Assembly: GCA_023052935.1 (NCBI GenBank)
Contig: CM041292.1
Span: 118,044,936 to 118,108,935 of the forward strand
Reading direction: 5' to 3'
Length of the DNA stretch: 64,000 bases
Source of the DNA: Piezodorus guildinii
Taxonomy: Eukaryota > Arthropoda > Insecta > Hemiptera > Pentatomidae
The notes below the pieces were generated by a model. The model had not been told where the DNA came from and ran no database searches. It was given only the letters and a program-made list of their open reading frames with translations. Shown piece by piece: positions 1 through 11,800 of the stretch; the stretch's first letter is position 1; every line of letters begins with the position of its first letter. The translations under genes were made by a program, and so were the position numbers.

Positions 1-797
1 TTGGGGTATGCCGATGATCTTGTACTACTAGGTGAAGACACGGAAACCATACAACTAAATACAAGTGTCTTAATAAAAACCGGTAAACAAATAGGACTCG
101 AATTAAATACCGATAAGACGAAATATATGATTTGTAGCAGAAACGGTGTCGATCTTGGTATCAGGCAGGGCATACTTTTGAACACGTAGAGAAATTGAAG
201 TATTTAGGTTCAATTATAACTAGAAAAAATGAAATCCAGGAAGAAATAAAGTCCCGGTTAAAGGTGGGAAATGTGTTATTATTCAGTTGCTAAGTTACTT
301 AGTTCGCGGCTTCTATCTAAAAACTTAAAGGTTAGAATTTATAAAACTATTATTCTTCCAACGGTTCTTTACGGATGTGAAACGTGGCCACCTACTTTGA
401 AGGATGAACAACGGCTTAAGGTTTTCGAAAATAAGGTATTGCGTAAAATATTTGGTCCGAAGAGAGATGAGGCCACTGGGGAGTTTAGAAGGTTGCACCA
501 CGCGGAATTGCGGAACTTGTATCCTGTGAATATAATTGAGCTGATTGCATCGCGGAGACTCAAATGGGGGAGTATAGTTGTTGGGCTCGGTGAGGAGTGG
601 ATTCGAAAAAGTTGGTATTCGCTGATCCGACTGGTAGGCGTCCGAAAGGTAGGCCATAGCGTAGATGTGAGGATTGCGTTAAGGCTGATCTCGGGGGCTT
701 GGGCTTGAATGGTGGGCATTGGACGAGTCTGTGTAGGCGGAATTTGGTGGTATCGGCATCGAACCTTCGGGTTCGCTAAGCCTTTTATTATTATTAT
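1..797 (+). mobile_element. 3' part of an RTE-like LINE (second copy), cut by the window edge
   Basis: This is the 3' end of a non-LTR retrotransposon closely matching the copy at 1628-4882; base 1 corresponds to about base 4060 of that copy. It begins in the reverse transcriptase catalytic motif YADD and runs through the thumb and C-terminal region to a (TTA)n tail near 785-797. Compared with the other copy it has a short deletion near 160 and a 2-base deletion near 272, so its frame is broken. It keeps a GAA codon at 406-408 where the other copy has a stop. The 5' part lies outside the window. Confidence 0.9.
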
Positions 798-957
798 TTA
801 CATTAATATTCGAAATTCAATATTCACTTTTATTCAAAGGATTTAACACATTAAAATCAAATATTGACTTTTATTTTATTGACGTACAAATATAAGTCAA
901 AATGTGACTTTATTATTCAAGGTCAATTAAAAAAGATCCGAGAAATAAGAGTAATTT

Positions 958-1247
958 AGAGGTTACCTGTAGCATGGTGGTTAGCATAACAGCCTCCTAT
1001 GCCAAAGTTCCCGGGCTTAAGCCCGCAGGTGGCCTTAAGATTTTTATGGGAGTAAAATATCCTTGGTTATGCCGTCCTTGCCGGAGGGGACGTTAAAAGG
1101 TGGTCATGAACTTGTTCGATTTCTGGTACTCGTTAAAGATCCCTATCATAATTAAACCTGGATAGGCAACATTTAGGACTCCCAATGTAGCGTCGTCCGA
1201 TTAGCCATAGCAGCATAAAGGGACGTTAAATAAATAAACAAGCAAAC
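958..1247 (+). mobile_element. tRNA-derived SINE-like element with target-site duplication
   Basis: A GC-richer block about 290 bases long lies in AT-rich sequence. Its head resembles a tRNA 5' half with an A-box-like stretch (TAGCATGGTGG, from 972); a good B box is not obvious. It ends in an A-rich tail of AAATAAATAAACAA type. It is flanked by a 14-bp near-perfect direct repeat, AATAAGAGTAATTT at 944-957 and AATAAAAGTAATTT at 1248-1261, as expected from LINE-driven insertion. The family is not the same as the SINEs at 30 and 62 kb. Confidence 0.6.
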
Positions 1248-1261
1248 AATAAAAGTAATTT

Positions 1262-1615
1262 TCGATCCCTGAATTAATCTAATCAGGAAACTTCAAGTTA
1301 ATTCAAAAGTTTTATATGTAAATATCCAAAAATAAATAAGACAGCGAAATTAGAAAAAAATTGAATGTCAATGATTTAACAATGGACGTTGTCAGTTCAG
1401 CATTTGTTAGTTGTTGGCTAGAGTCTACTTCATCTGAAACGTTATTAAATCTCTTTGGTTTTCCATAGATCAGGAATCTTTTCCACTCTCCAAGTAGAAA
1501 ATCTTAGTAGAAGATCAAATATTTTATAACAGAGTATTATTCTAGCTTTAAAATTATATGCATGAAAAACGATCAGTATTAATCATGAAAGAAAGTGAGA
1601 GTAATTTATTATAAG
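1262..1615. other. unannotated AT-rich spacer
   Basis: I see no coding potential, RNA gene or recognisable repeat between the SINE and the LINE target-site duplication. Confidence 0.6.
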
Positions 1616-1627
1616 TATGTACAACAC

Positions 1628-4600
1628 CCTTGCGCGGATCTCATTACCGCGTATGGGGAGCGTCCCACGGGTGGCGGATGTGGGGATGGTCGGTGGAATT
1701 TCCTCGGAAGCTCCTCCCGGCTAAGTCCGATGGACTCGCTGACCAACAATGAGAGCGGCCCTCCAGGCTTGCTGGACGGTGTGACGTAGGTTCGAACGCC
1801 CTACTCACATATTTTAGTTCACAAAATATCACCAAAAGTCATGGATTCCTCTGAGGTAAAACGCTCATTATCCGGAGGTAAACTAGTCCCCCGTTCGGGT
1901 CTCCGGGTGGGGACTGCTTCAGGGGAATCATGTCGCAAGATGAAAATTAGAGATCTAACAATAGGGACGTGGAACGTTAGAAGTTTAAATACGGCAGGTG
2001 GGTTAAAGTCGGTCGCGAATGAAGTTAAGGGATACCACTTAGATATCGTTGCATTACAAGAGGTTCGCTGGCCAGGGGAGGGTTCGTTAACAGAAGGAAA
2101 GTATACTATTTGGTACGGGGGGAGCGTCAATTACTGTCTAGGTACCGGGTTTCTAATTAGGAATAGATTTCTTTCCGCATTACGGGACGTACAGTTCTTT
2201 AGTGAAAGAATATCGGTTGCTATATTTCAAGGACGTTGGTTTAAAATCGCGTTTATAAACATTCATTCTCCCACTGAAGACAGTGATGATGAAGTAAAAT
2301 GCGAATTTTATGATAAACTAGAGTCGGTTTACGATAAATTACCGCGAAATTACATTAAGATAATACTAGGTGACGCGAACGCAAAGGTTGGAAGGGAAGA
2401 AGTATATCGTCCTACAATCGGTAAAGAAAGTTTGCACGAATATAGTAATGATAATGGGACCCGACTAATATACTTTGCCATTTCGAAAAACCTAGTAATC
2501 AAAAGTACTACATTTAAACATAAGGATATTCATAAGTATACGTGGACATCGCCGGATGGACAAACACGGAATCAAATCGATCATGTTTTAATACAAAACA
2601 GGTGGCAAAGTAGCATAATTAACGTGAGATCGTATCGGGGTGCAGAATGCGGTTCTGATCATGAATTAGTAATCGCGAAACTTCGACAAAAACTAAATAC
2701 AAAAAAGAGAACACCGAACTATATTCGTCCCGAGAATTTTGATTTAGTTAAATTGAACAACCTCGAAATTAGAAAACAGTTCGCGATAGAAGTAAAAAAT
2801 CGGTTCGAAGCTTTGGAATCTTCAGACGAGGAACACGAAGATGTAAACAAACTATGGGAAGGAATCAGGGATAATATTAAAGAGGTCGGTAATTTATGTC
2901 TTGGAAAAATTGAAAATAAAAAGAACAAACCTTGGTTCGACAGGGATTGTCAAAATATGTGCGATAAAAGAAAAACCGCTAAACTGAATTCCTTAAATAA
3001 TCCAAGCGATAATAATGTGGCTTACTTTCGGTTAGTAAAGAATGAAACTTCAAAACTCTTAAAAAATAAGAAAAGAGAGTATCTTAAAGGCAAAATAATA
3101 GAAATAGAAAAACACAGAAACGAAAATAACGTAAGAGAGATGTACAAAGGTATAAACCAATCGCGTAAAAGATTTGAACCTCTATTGAATGCGGTTAAAG
3201 ATGCAAATAACAATATAATTGCGGATCCTTCTGAGATATTAAATAAATTTAAACAACACTTTGACGGCATCTTAAATACGGAAAATAATAATCAATCTCC
3301 TCTCTCTGAATATCAGAGCGCTGAACCATGGATAGACGCACCGAGTAAAGAGGAAGTCGAAATGGCGATAGGAAAATTAAAACGTTATAAGGCTGCAGGA
3401 AATGATAATATCACGAGTGAATTAATCAAGGCGTGTGGAGAAGCGGGCGTTTTCAAAATACATTTTTTAGTTAAAAAGATCTGGGAAACTGAAAAAATGC
3501 CAGAAGAATGGAAAGAATCAATACTTATTCCGATTCATAAAAAAGGACCGAGGTCGGATTGTAACAACTATCGTGGGATCTCTCTTCTCCCAGTATGCTA
3601 TAAAATATTCTCGTCAATTCTAACTGGTCGAATCACGGAATACGCTGAGGAAATTATCGGAGATTACCAATGTGGTTTTAGGCGGAATCGCTCGACTATT
3701 GACCAAATATTTTCCTTACGTCAAATATTAGAGAAAAAATTGGAATACAACGGTGTAGTCCATCAACTTTATATCGATTTTAAAAAGGCTTATGATTCAA
3801 TAGACCGTCAGAAGCTATATAATATCATGATTGAACAGGGAATACCTAGAAAGTTAGTAAACCTAGTAGAGATGTGTTAGTCGGAAACATTCCATAAAGT
3901 TAGAATCGGCCATAATTACTCCGAGAGATTTGGGGTGCGATCGGGTTTGAAACAGAGTGACTCCCTTTCACCTGTGTTATTTAATATAGCTTTAGAATAT
4001 GTCATAGAAAAGGTGATGTGTAACGAAAAAGGCTTTAGGGGTGACAAGATTCCGGTTTTGGGGTATGCCGATGATCTTGTACTACTAGGTGAAGACACGG
4101 AAACCATACAACTAAATACAAGTGTGTTAATAAAAACCGGTAAAGAAATAGGACTCGAATTAAATACCGATAAGACGAAGTATATGATTAGTAGCAGAAA
4201 CGGTGTCGATCTTGGTGATATTGATGTATCAGGTCATACTTTTGAACACGTAGAGAAATTCAAGTATTTAGGTTCAATTATAACTAGAAAAAATGAAATT
4301 CAGGAAGAAATAAAGTCCCGGTTAAAGGTGGGAAATGCGTGTTATTATTCAGTTGCTAAGTTACTTAGTTCGCGGCTTCTATCTAAAAACTTAAAGATTA
4401 GAATTTATAAAACTATTATTGTTCCAACGGTTCTTTACGGTTGTGAAACGTGGCCACTTACTTTGAAAGATTAACAACGGCTTAAGGTTTTCGAAAATAA
4501 GGTATTGCGTAAAATATTTGGTCCAAAGAGAGATGAGGCCACTGGGGAGTTTAGAAGGTTGCATAACGCGGAATTGCGGAACTTGCATCCTGTGAATATA

Positions 4601-4882
4601 ATTGAGCTGATTGCATCGCGGAGACTCAAATGGGCGTGTAAAGTTGTTGGGCTCGATGACGAGCGGACTCCGAGAAAGTTGGTATTTGCTGATCCGACTG
4701 GTAGGCGTCCGAAAGGTAGGCCGAAGCGGAGATGGGAGGATTGCGTTATGGCTGATCTCGGGGGCTTGGGCTTGAATGGTGAACATTGGACGAGTCTGTG
4801 TAGGCGGAATTTGGTGGTATCGGCATCGAACCTTCGGGTTCGCTAAGCCTATTATTATTATTATTATATAATTATTATTTAT
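1628..4882 (+). mobile_element. near-complete RTE-like non-LTR retrotransposon (LINE)
   Basis: The element is about 3.25 kb. It has a GC-rich 5' leader (about 1628-1840), one long endonuclease plus reverse transcriptase frame and a very short 3' end passing into (ATT)n repeats at 4850-4882. It is flanked by a perfect 12-bp duplication, TATGTACAACAC, at 1616-1627 and 4883-4894, which fixes both ends. The compact size, single protein, apurinic-type endonuclease and microsatellite-like tail fit the RTE clade. The clade call is from motif resemblance only. Confidence 0.9.
1841..4846 (+). pseudogene. LINE endonuclease-reverse transcriptase, interrupted by two in-frame stops
   Basis: A single frame of 1,002 codons stays open except for TAG at 3878-3880 and TAA at 4472-4474. 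Residues about 40-280 form an endonuclease of the exonuclease III-like family: GTWNVRS at 42-48, QEVRW at 73-77, GDAN at 177-180, QIDHV at 245-249 and SDHELV at 272-277. The reverse transcriptase starts near residue 555, with CNNYRGISLL, then an FKKAYDSID motif and the catalytic YADD near residue 743. The C-terminal part holds YGCETW and a basic GRPKRRW motif typical of RTE-type elements. These proteins nick target DNA and copy their own RNA into it. The two stops suggest a recently dead copy. Confidence 0.92.
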
Positions 4883-4894
4883 TATGTACAACAC

Positions 4895-5498
4895 ACTTCT
4901 AATCAAAATTGTATTCCAAAATAAGGATTTTATTTTTTTATTTAATTTATTTAGTACTCCACGATGACAAACCTCAAGACTGTAAAAAAAAAAAAAAAAA
5001 AAAAAATACTCATCGTTTTCGGCTACTTTAACACTTGCTAGGCAAGCGTTCTTATCTTCCACTTAACAACAATAGGCTCTTTTACATGAATACCCTAAGG
5101 CCGAAATGGACTTACGCTCTACTTAACTATCGACTTCTTTCCGTACCCATCCCTTACAATTAAAAATTCTTGGTAAAATCCTTAATGGTCCTCACTTTGT
5201 AACGTATAAACTGGTCCATAAAGTCCTGGTGTTCCATATGTTGCTGATTTGGCTGAAACCAGATACCATTCCTTAACGAATAACTACATTCCCACTCCAA
5301 TCCACTAATTTTAATCCTTTCTTCCTCTTAAATTCTTGACAATCCTCCGAGGCGTCTGAAATATATATCGTCCCGAAACCTTCTAGTTTAGAATATTTTT
5401 AGAGTGTCATTAATGGGAAGCTTCTGAACATAAGCATCATGATTTTTATATTTTTACTCACGTTTACTTGTTGAATTCAATAATACAGTTGTAAATTG

Positions 5499-5541
<43 letters not shown>

Positions 5542-7689
5542 AAATTTTACTGTCATTCTTTTTTACGAAACATTTTTCTGAGCGAAGTCATTTCCGTTCT
5601 TTTGAAGAATAACAACTGAGGAAAATCAAACGACTTATTCTCTCGAGAAGAGGCAATGCATGAAATAGCAGGACTAAAACACACATTGCGTTGAAATCAC
5701 GTATCCAAAGCAATCAGGCATACATTATTAACTTCCTCAAGGCTGAATTCTTCATGGCAGGCTGGTAGAAAGGCTTTTCGCCGAAATCAGTCACTACTAT
5801 ATCCTCAATACAATTTTACATAATAACCTCTTCTGTTATGTACTTTCTCATTAGTTTCTGGCTTAACAAATTACTAGAGTAATTAGTGAAGGATACACAT
5901 CGAGTTGTGGTGAATAAAGTTTAAATTCATATAGGTGAAGAGAAGCTCTTAGGTCACAATCTTCTTAGAGAATTCGTGGGAATATGTTATGATTGATACA
6001 TCCTGTAAATTTTGGAGATAGAATGCCTTCAGGATATCATCCTTACTAAAATGTAGGTTTGCCAACATGGAAAATCGCTGGCAATTGTTTTTAGCTTTAA
6101 CTTTTAATAGATATCTATTAGTGATAGTGGTTTTAACTTATGGTTTAGACTGTTTCCTGATTATTCCAGCATTACATGTCCCAGAAACATGTTTAACCTT
6201 CAAAGATACACATGTATAATTAATAAAATTCGTCAAAGATACAGAGAGTTAGTATTTTCCTATTTTAAATTTATCTATTGTATGTACTGTTGTATTTATT
6301 TGTTGTTTCTATCATAACTATCCTGCCAAACTTAGCATTTCTAATTTCTCAGTAATTTTACTTTTCAACATAACAACTATCTAACTTGTTCTGAAAAACC
6401 TTTTTATTAGTATATGGCTATGTTTGTTCCAAGACAGGGGTAACTTCAGAAACTAGCTTAATTGATATGTTTACTGAGCCATTGGATTTCTTTCCCAAGA
6501 TTTTTCTGTTTACCAATCTCTTCAGATTCGTATTAATATTTTTAATCAACTATATGATTTGGTTATTTTATTAAAAATTAAATATTTTTGATCAATTATG
6601 CTTGAATTTGGTCATCATCAGTAGTTGAAGGATGACCCGAGCGCTTTGCGTCTTCCAAGTAAAAATTTCCAGTTCTGAACAGAGCAAACTACTTGACAGT
6701 GCTTTCTCCTAAGGCATCATTTCCATACACACTGCAAAGTTTGTAACCGTCTCTGCAGTGGATTTTTCTTTTTTAAAATAATCAATAAATGACGAGAATG
6801 AATTTTTTTCTCTCCTATTTTGAGCAAGCAAAATACCACTAAAAGATAAGGAATCACAGTTGAAACTGATGCATAATCTTAAATAATCCTCTTTTAGAAT
6901 ATGAATGTATGATTACCAAGTAAACATGATACTATAAACACAGAGAGAATTAAATTTAAATATTGAAAAATGCTAAGAACTTGTATTACAAGTCAATACT
7001 TTTACACCTTCTACTTTTATTTCCAGAAATGTTTTCAGGATGAAAAAATCTTCCACTTTATTTTTCTACTTAAGTTGCTTATCAAATTTGTTATATTGTT
7101 AATATTTATTCTTTTTTACTGCTAATAATGCATAATAGTTAAGCAGTTCAAAGCAACAAAATTAAATCCACTTCAAGGGAAGATATTTTGAAAATTTGGC
7201 ATTATAGTCCTGTCTAACTATTTCAATGAAGGAAGAAAATATCTGATATTAAAAACATTCAAATATAATTCATTTTGAATTAAGCTCGATCAAAACTATT
7301 TAAATTATTTTTGACAAAGTTTTAAAAAGGTGGAAATGCATAGGTAGTATAAAAGGGACATCTAGTAAGTAGATTTCTGTGAAACAGCTTTTGTAACATC
7401 TATGAAATTTATTTATCTTAAATTCAATTACCTTAAATTAACACAGCTGTCCTTTCATATCTGCTGTACCTACCTTTAGGTGATAGTAATCTACAATGTA
7501 GGTCAAAACAGTGGCAAAGCAGTTAATGGTCAAGACTATTTCATTGTTTTCTTCCTTTACCATCATCTGGACTATTTTCCTTCTTAATATTAAAATATGA
7601 AAATGTTAATTTAAATTTGTAAACTTTTATTTTAAATTGCAAAAACATCGAGAAGTGTCAGCACCCCTCTAAAAAGAAGATTATTTTTG
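4895..7689. other. AT-rich non-coding stretch
   Basis: This holds a poly(A) run of about 22 bases at 4985-5006 and an (AT)n tract at 5501-5538. I see no gene, RNA gene or named mobile element in the rest. Confidence 0.6.
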
Positions 7690-8872
7690 GGCAGTGACGG
7701 AAGAAGAAAAAACTGAACTCTTTGCAAATCAACTTTCTTCTGTATTTACTGACTTACTGAGATAAATACAGAACATGAGACTCTAATACTCAAAACATTA
7801 GAAATCCCACTTCAATTGACACTACTACCTCACTCATTCACTCCATCCCGTGCTGCTCAACAAATTAAACATTTACCTAAAAGAAAAGCTCCTGGTTATG
7901 ATCTAATATCCACAGAAGTACTCCAACATATACCCAGACAAAACCCTAGTGTTTCTGACAATGATTTATAAATGTATACTAAGGGAATAGAAATACATAC
8001 ACAAATCAGGTAAATACATACACAGTTCTTCATCCTACAGACCACTCAGCCTCTTTTCTATGTGCTCTAAAATATTCCAAAAATTATAATACAAAAGACT
8101 TCTTGACATACTGACTGACCAACAGATAATACCCGACCATCAATTCGGTTTTCGTTCACTTCATTCAACGACACAGCAACTACAAAGATTAATTTGCAGA
8201 AGCACTAGAGGAAAAACTCTATGCATCTGGCTTGTTCGTGGATGTCGCTCGAGCATTCAATAAGTCTGGCAACAGGGGCTTATCTTTAAACTTAAGACCA
8301 TATTACCGTACACTTACTACTTTATCATTCAACCTTTCTTTTTCAACAGATTCTTCTTAGTCGGGCAGGGCTTGGCGATTTCTAAAATCCACCAGACGTA
8401 GTGGGTGTACCCAAAGAGTCAATACTGGTGCCTTTACTGAACATTGTATATGCTCATGACATACCCATCCACTCTGACACATTAATTGCTTCTTATTCAA
8501 CATTTCTTCTTTTCTCGCAAAACAGCAGGATCCAACATAGGCCTCACAAACCTTACAACATCACTTACACACATTAAGCAACTTAATCATGACAAATCAA
8601 AATATATAACTTTTACCCTACCAAGACATAACTACCCTCCAGTCTTCCTCGGAAACAACCCTATTCCTGAAACGGACACAGTACTTTATCTCAGACTCAA
8701 CTTTGACGGAAGAATGACATGGGTTCTACACGTAAAAATGAAACAAAAGATGTGCAACAAAAGCCCTAAAACTAATTTATTCAATTGTTTCCAAATCTTC
8801 CAAAGTAAAACTAAATACATACACTTACTTTCTCAAACTGGTCTGGACATGAAAATTTTTTATGACTCATAA
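7690..8872 (+). pseudogene. decayed jockey-like LINE reverse transcriptase fragment
   Basis: Translation in shifting frames gives reverse transcriptase pieces in the right order. There is an LFANQLSSVF-like start near 7715, KRKAPGYDLIS near 7880, SYRPLSL near 8035, DHQFGFRSLHST near 8140 and then the post-catalytic region, open at 8486-8872. Frameshifts and stops are common, and the palm core is degraded. This is the pattern of a jockey-type LINE, long inactive. The ends are not sharp, and sequence to about 9010 may belong to it. Confidence 0.75.
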
Positions 8873-8875
8873 CAA

Positions 8876-11800
8876 ATGCACCATGGTATGTTACTAACAA
8901 AACTTTACATACTGATTTACACTTACCATCAGTGGATAAACACATAAGGAATCTTTATCTACAATTTCATAATAACTTACAGGACATACCAACACACTAA
9001 TAAGAGATATGGCTACAAAGAACATGCCTATGGATTTGAGGAGGAGGTTAAAAAGGTGATAGATGCAAGATCTTGAAATAATTAATGGTTTTTCATGTTA
9101 GGGAAGGTGTGCTGCTGGGCACTGATCCTTCCTCATGCTTCACATTCATAGATTATTCCTCACATTTTTTGTAATTTTGCATGGAAGGTCTTCACATTTT
9201 AATAAACCTTTTCTGGATATGGCAAACAAAAAGTTAAAGTGAGGAATCTTTATGTTTCTAATAGATAAAATTATGTTCTATAGGCTTGATTTCAACTGCT
9301 TGTTCCCCTATCAATGCTTAATTTCATATTTATTTTAATGATGTAAAATCTGTCTTTTTTTTATTTTTAATGGTTACAATTACTATTTATATATTACATT
9401 GTCACAATGTACTTTATAAGAATTATACTTTGTACTAATTTGTAGAATCTTAACTTCATAATCTCTAAGCACCAAAAACAAATTCTATTTTACATAATTG
9501 ATTAAATTACATTGATTAATTTTACATAATTATTAACTTCAAACTATAGAATTATAGCACTTTTAATATGTTGAACTACACAGAGCATCCAAGGTGGTAA
9601 TATTAATGTTGTTAAGTTGATGAAGCATACACAGTGAACTTACAGTTCTCAACTTATTTAAAATTTTCATCAACACTGGCCCTATCAATGTTTTATTTTT
9701 AACATTTCTCCCTCCCCATCCTACCTCATCTGTATTTAGTGCTAGTTAAAAAAAAATATTCAATTTATGATATGATGACATGCCAAAATCAGTGTTCTAT
9801 TCATTTTCTCTGTTAGAAATGACAAATAATTCATTTTGAAAATTTGTGTTACTGATTCTCTTATACTTTTATCTATCTCATGTTCCATTATCTTTTATAT
9901 TTTTATATTTTTGAATGTTTATAATTATTTTTGTTGTATAAAGTTTCATCCAGAATGTTGTGTATTGTTTTTCTGTAACTCCTTATTCATTCTTCTTATA
10001 GCTCTAACAAGTTTATAAGTTTATGATAAGTTGTTTAACTTTTTTGTCATCATTGGGGTAATCCAGGAGATGTAACACCCATGTAGTTAGCAGTATCACT
10101 TATTCAAAACTTTTCGTTGCACTCTCTTAAAAAATTATAAATAGTTGGCATTTTTGATTCTCTATGGATCTTGGTTCTTAAACTTTTAATTTTAGTTTCC
10201 AAGGAAACTACTGGGTTTTTTAAATCATCTATAAAAATAAATTATTAATGTCAGCATAATTTTATGGCTTTATGTCACACTCTATTAATTTCCATGACTT
10301 TTTCATTAAATGATATTTTGTAAAAAAATTTGATCTATAATATCACATAATATACTATATTTTTTATTTACAATATACTAATATATATGTTTTATTTGTG
10401 TGAGAAAATTTTTATTTTTTTTTCTTCTCTCGTTAATCATCTAGTTTTTAACAACTCAGTTTATTCTATCTGCTTAATACTAATAATAATGCTAAACAGT
10501 GAATTAGTTCAAATGAACAAAATTAAAGGTTATCTAAATTAAGGAATTCTGAAAATTTGTCTATGAAACCCTATAAAACTATTTCAATGAGATCTACTTG
10601 AATCACAGCGCATTGAATTTTACATTGATTTGAAATACTGAAACAAAAGCGTTAGACCATTTTCCAGAAAAGTGTGAAAATTTTGTACTTCCGATTAGGC
10701 GATTTCGGTGAAAAGTTGCAGTAGTTCTGTGGCATATGTCTACTCTAAATCAAACCATAAGGAAAATTTATTAGGATTCTGTAATTATTTGCACCTCAGA
10801 GATAAAATTCTGGCTATGAGTCTCCATTTTAATTGGGATTTTAACTAACACGGTTATTTCTTCTTAAAAAAAAAAATGGTAAATTATCGAATACCCAGAA
10901 TAATTAAGTTTTCCAAAGTAAAAATAACAAAGTTGAGGAGCTACCAAGAGAAGTTTACATAAATGATATAATAGTAGGTAGAGTACAATAAAGCTTGAAC
11001 AAAGCAGGATTGGCAAGGTTAAATTTGGGAAACATCAAAATAATTTAAACTTAAATCCTTATAGAAAATGTTAGTACTCTTTATGGCTTAGAAAAAAGTT
11101 CTCTAACATACATACTTCTTGACTAATAACAATTATTCTTACTGTAATTTTTTTTCAGCCTTATTGACTATCGCAAGCAGGTTATAATTTGCGTGAGCAT
11201 TAGAAAAAGCCTGATAAAAATATACATTAATACATTTCTAAGGAATGAACAACTCATAATATGATTTAATATTTAAAAAAAATAATCTTTGGCAAGGAAA
11301 ATATATAAGTTATTTTAGGTAAGAATAACTATTTTATTTTGACATCACACGCCAGTTTATATAGAAGAGTACAGTAATTTACAAAATAAAAAGGGATCGT
11401 AAAATATTTAACAAGGTAACATTGGTATCTAACAACAGAAGCAATATACATCTGTACAGTAATTAGAATATCACAGATTTTGCTAAGAATACAATTCACA
11501 TACATTAGATTTAGCACATATACCATATACATGCCTTCGACAAGTATATAGTGATATGCACACATACATACATTTTTATTTATGCAAAAATGGAATGATA
11601 TAAATACACTTGGACATTTGGAGACAGGTAATCAGACAGAATTACGCACTAATCACTCATTCCATTTTTGGTATACAATTAACAAAACTAGATTCTAGAT
11701 ACCACAAAATACCATACACTCAGGTTATATCAGACGATTAAAATGTGGTAACGTTGAAGTTTCGAAAATTAGTTACACCGTCATTACAGATTTATGTAAC

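Noticed and set aside
4391..5062. 223-codon minus-strand frame
   Set aside because: It is antisense to the LINE coding end plus its tail and poly(A), with no protein resemblance.
11329..11565. 78-codon frame on the minus strand
   Set aside because: Composition follows the AT-rich background; there is no motif and no splice or conservation support.
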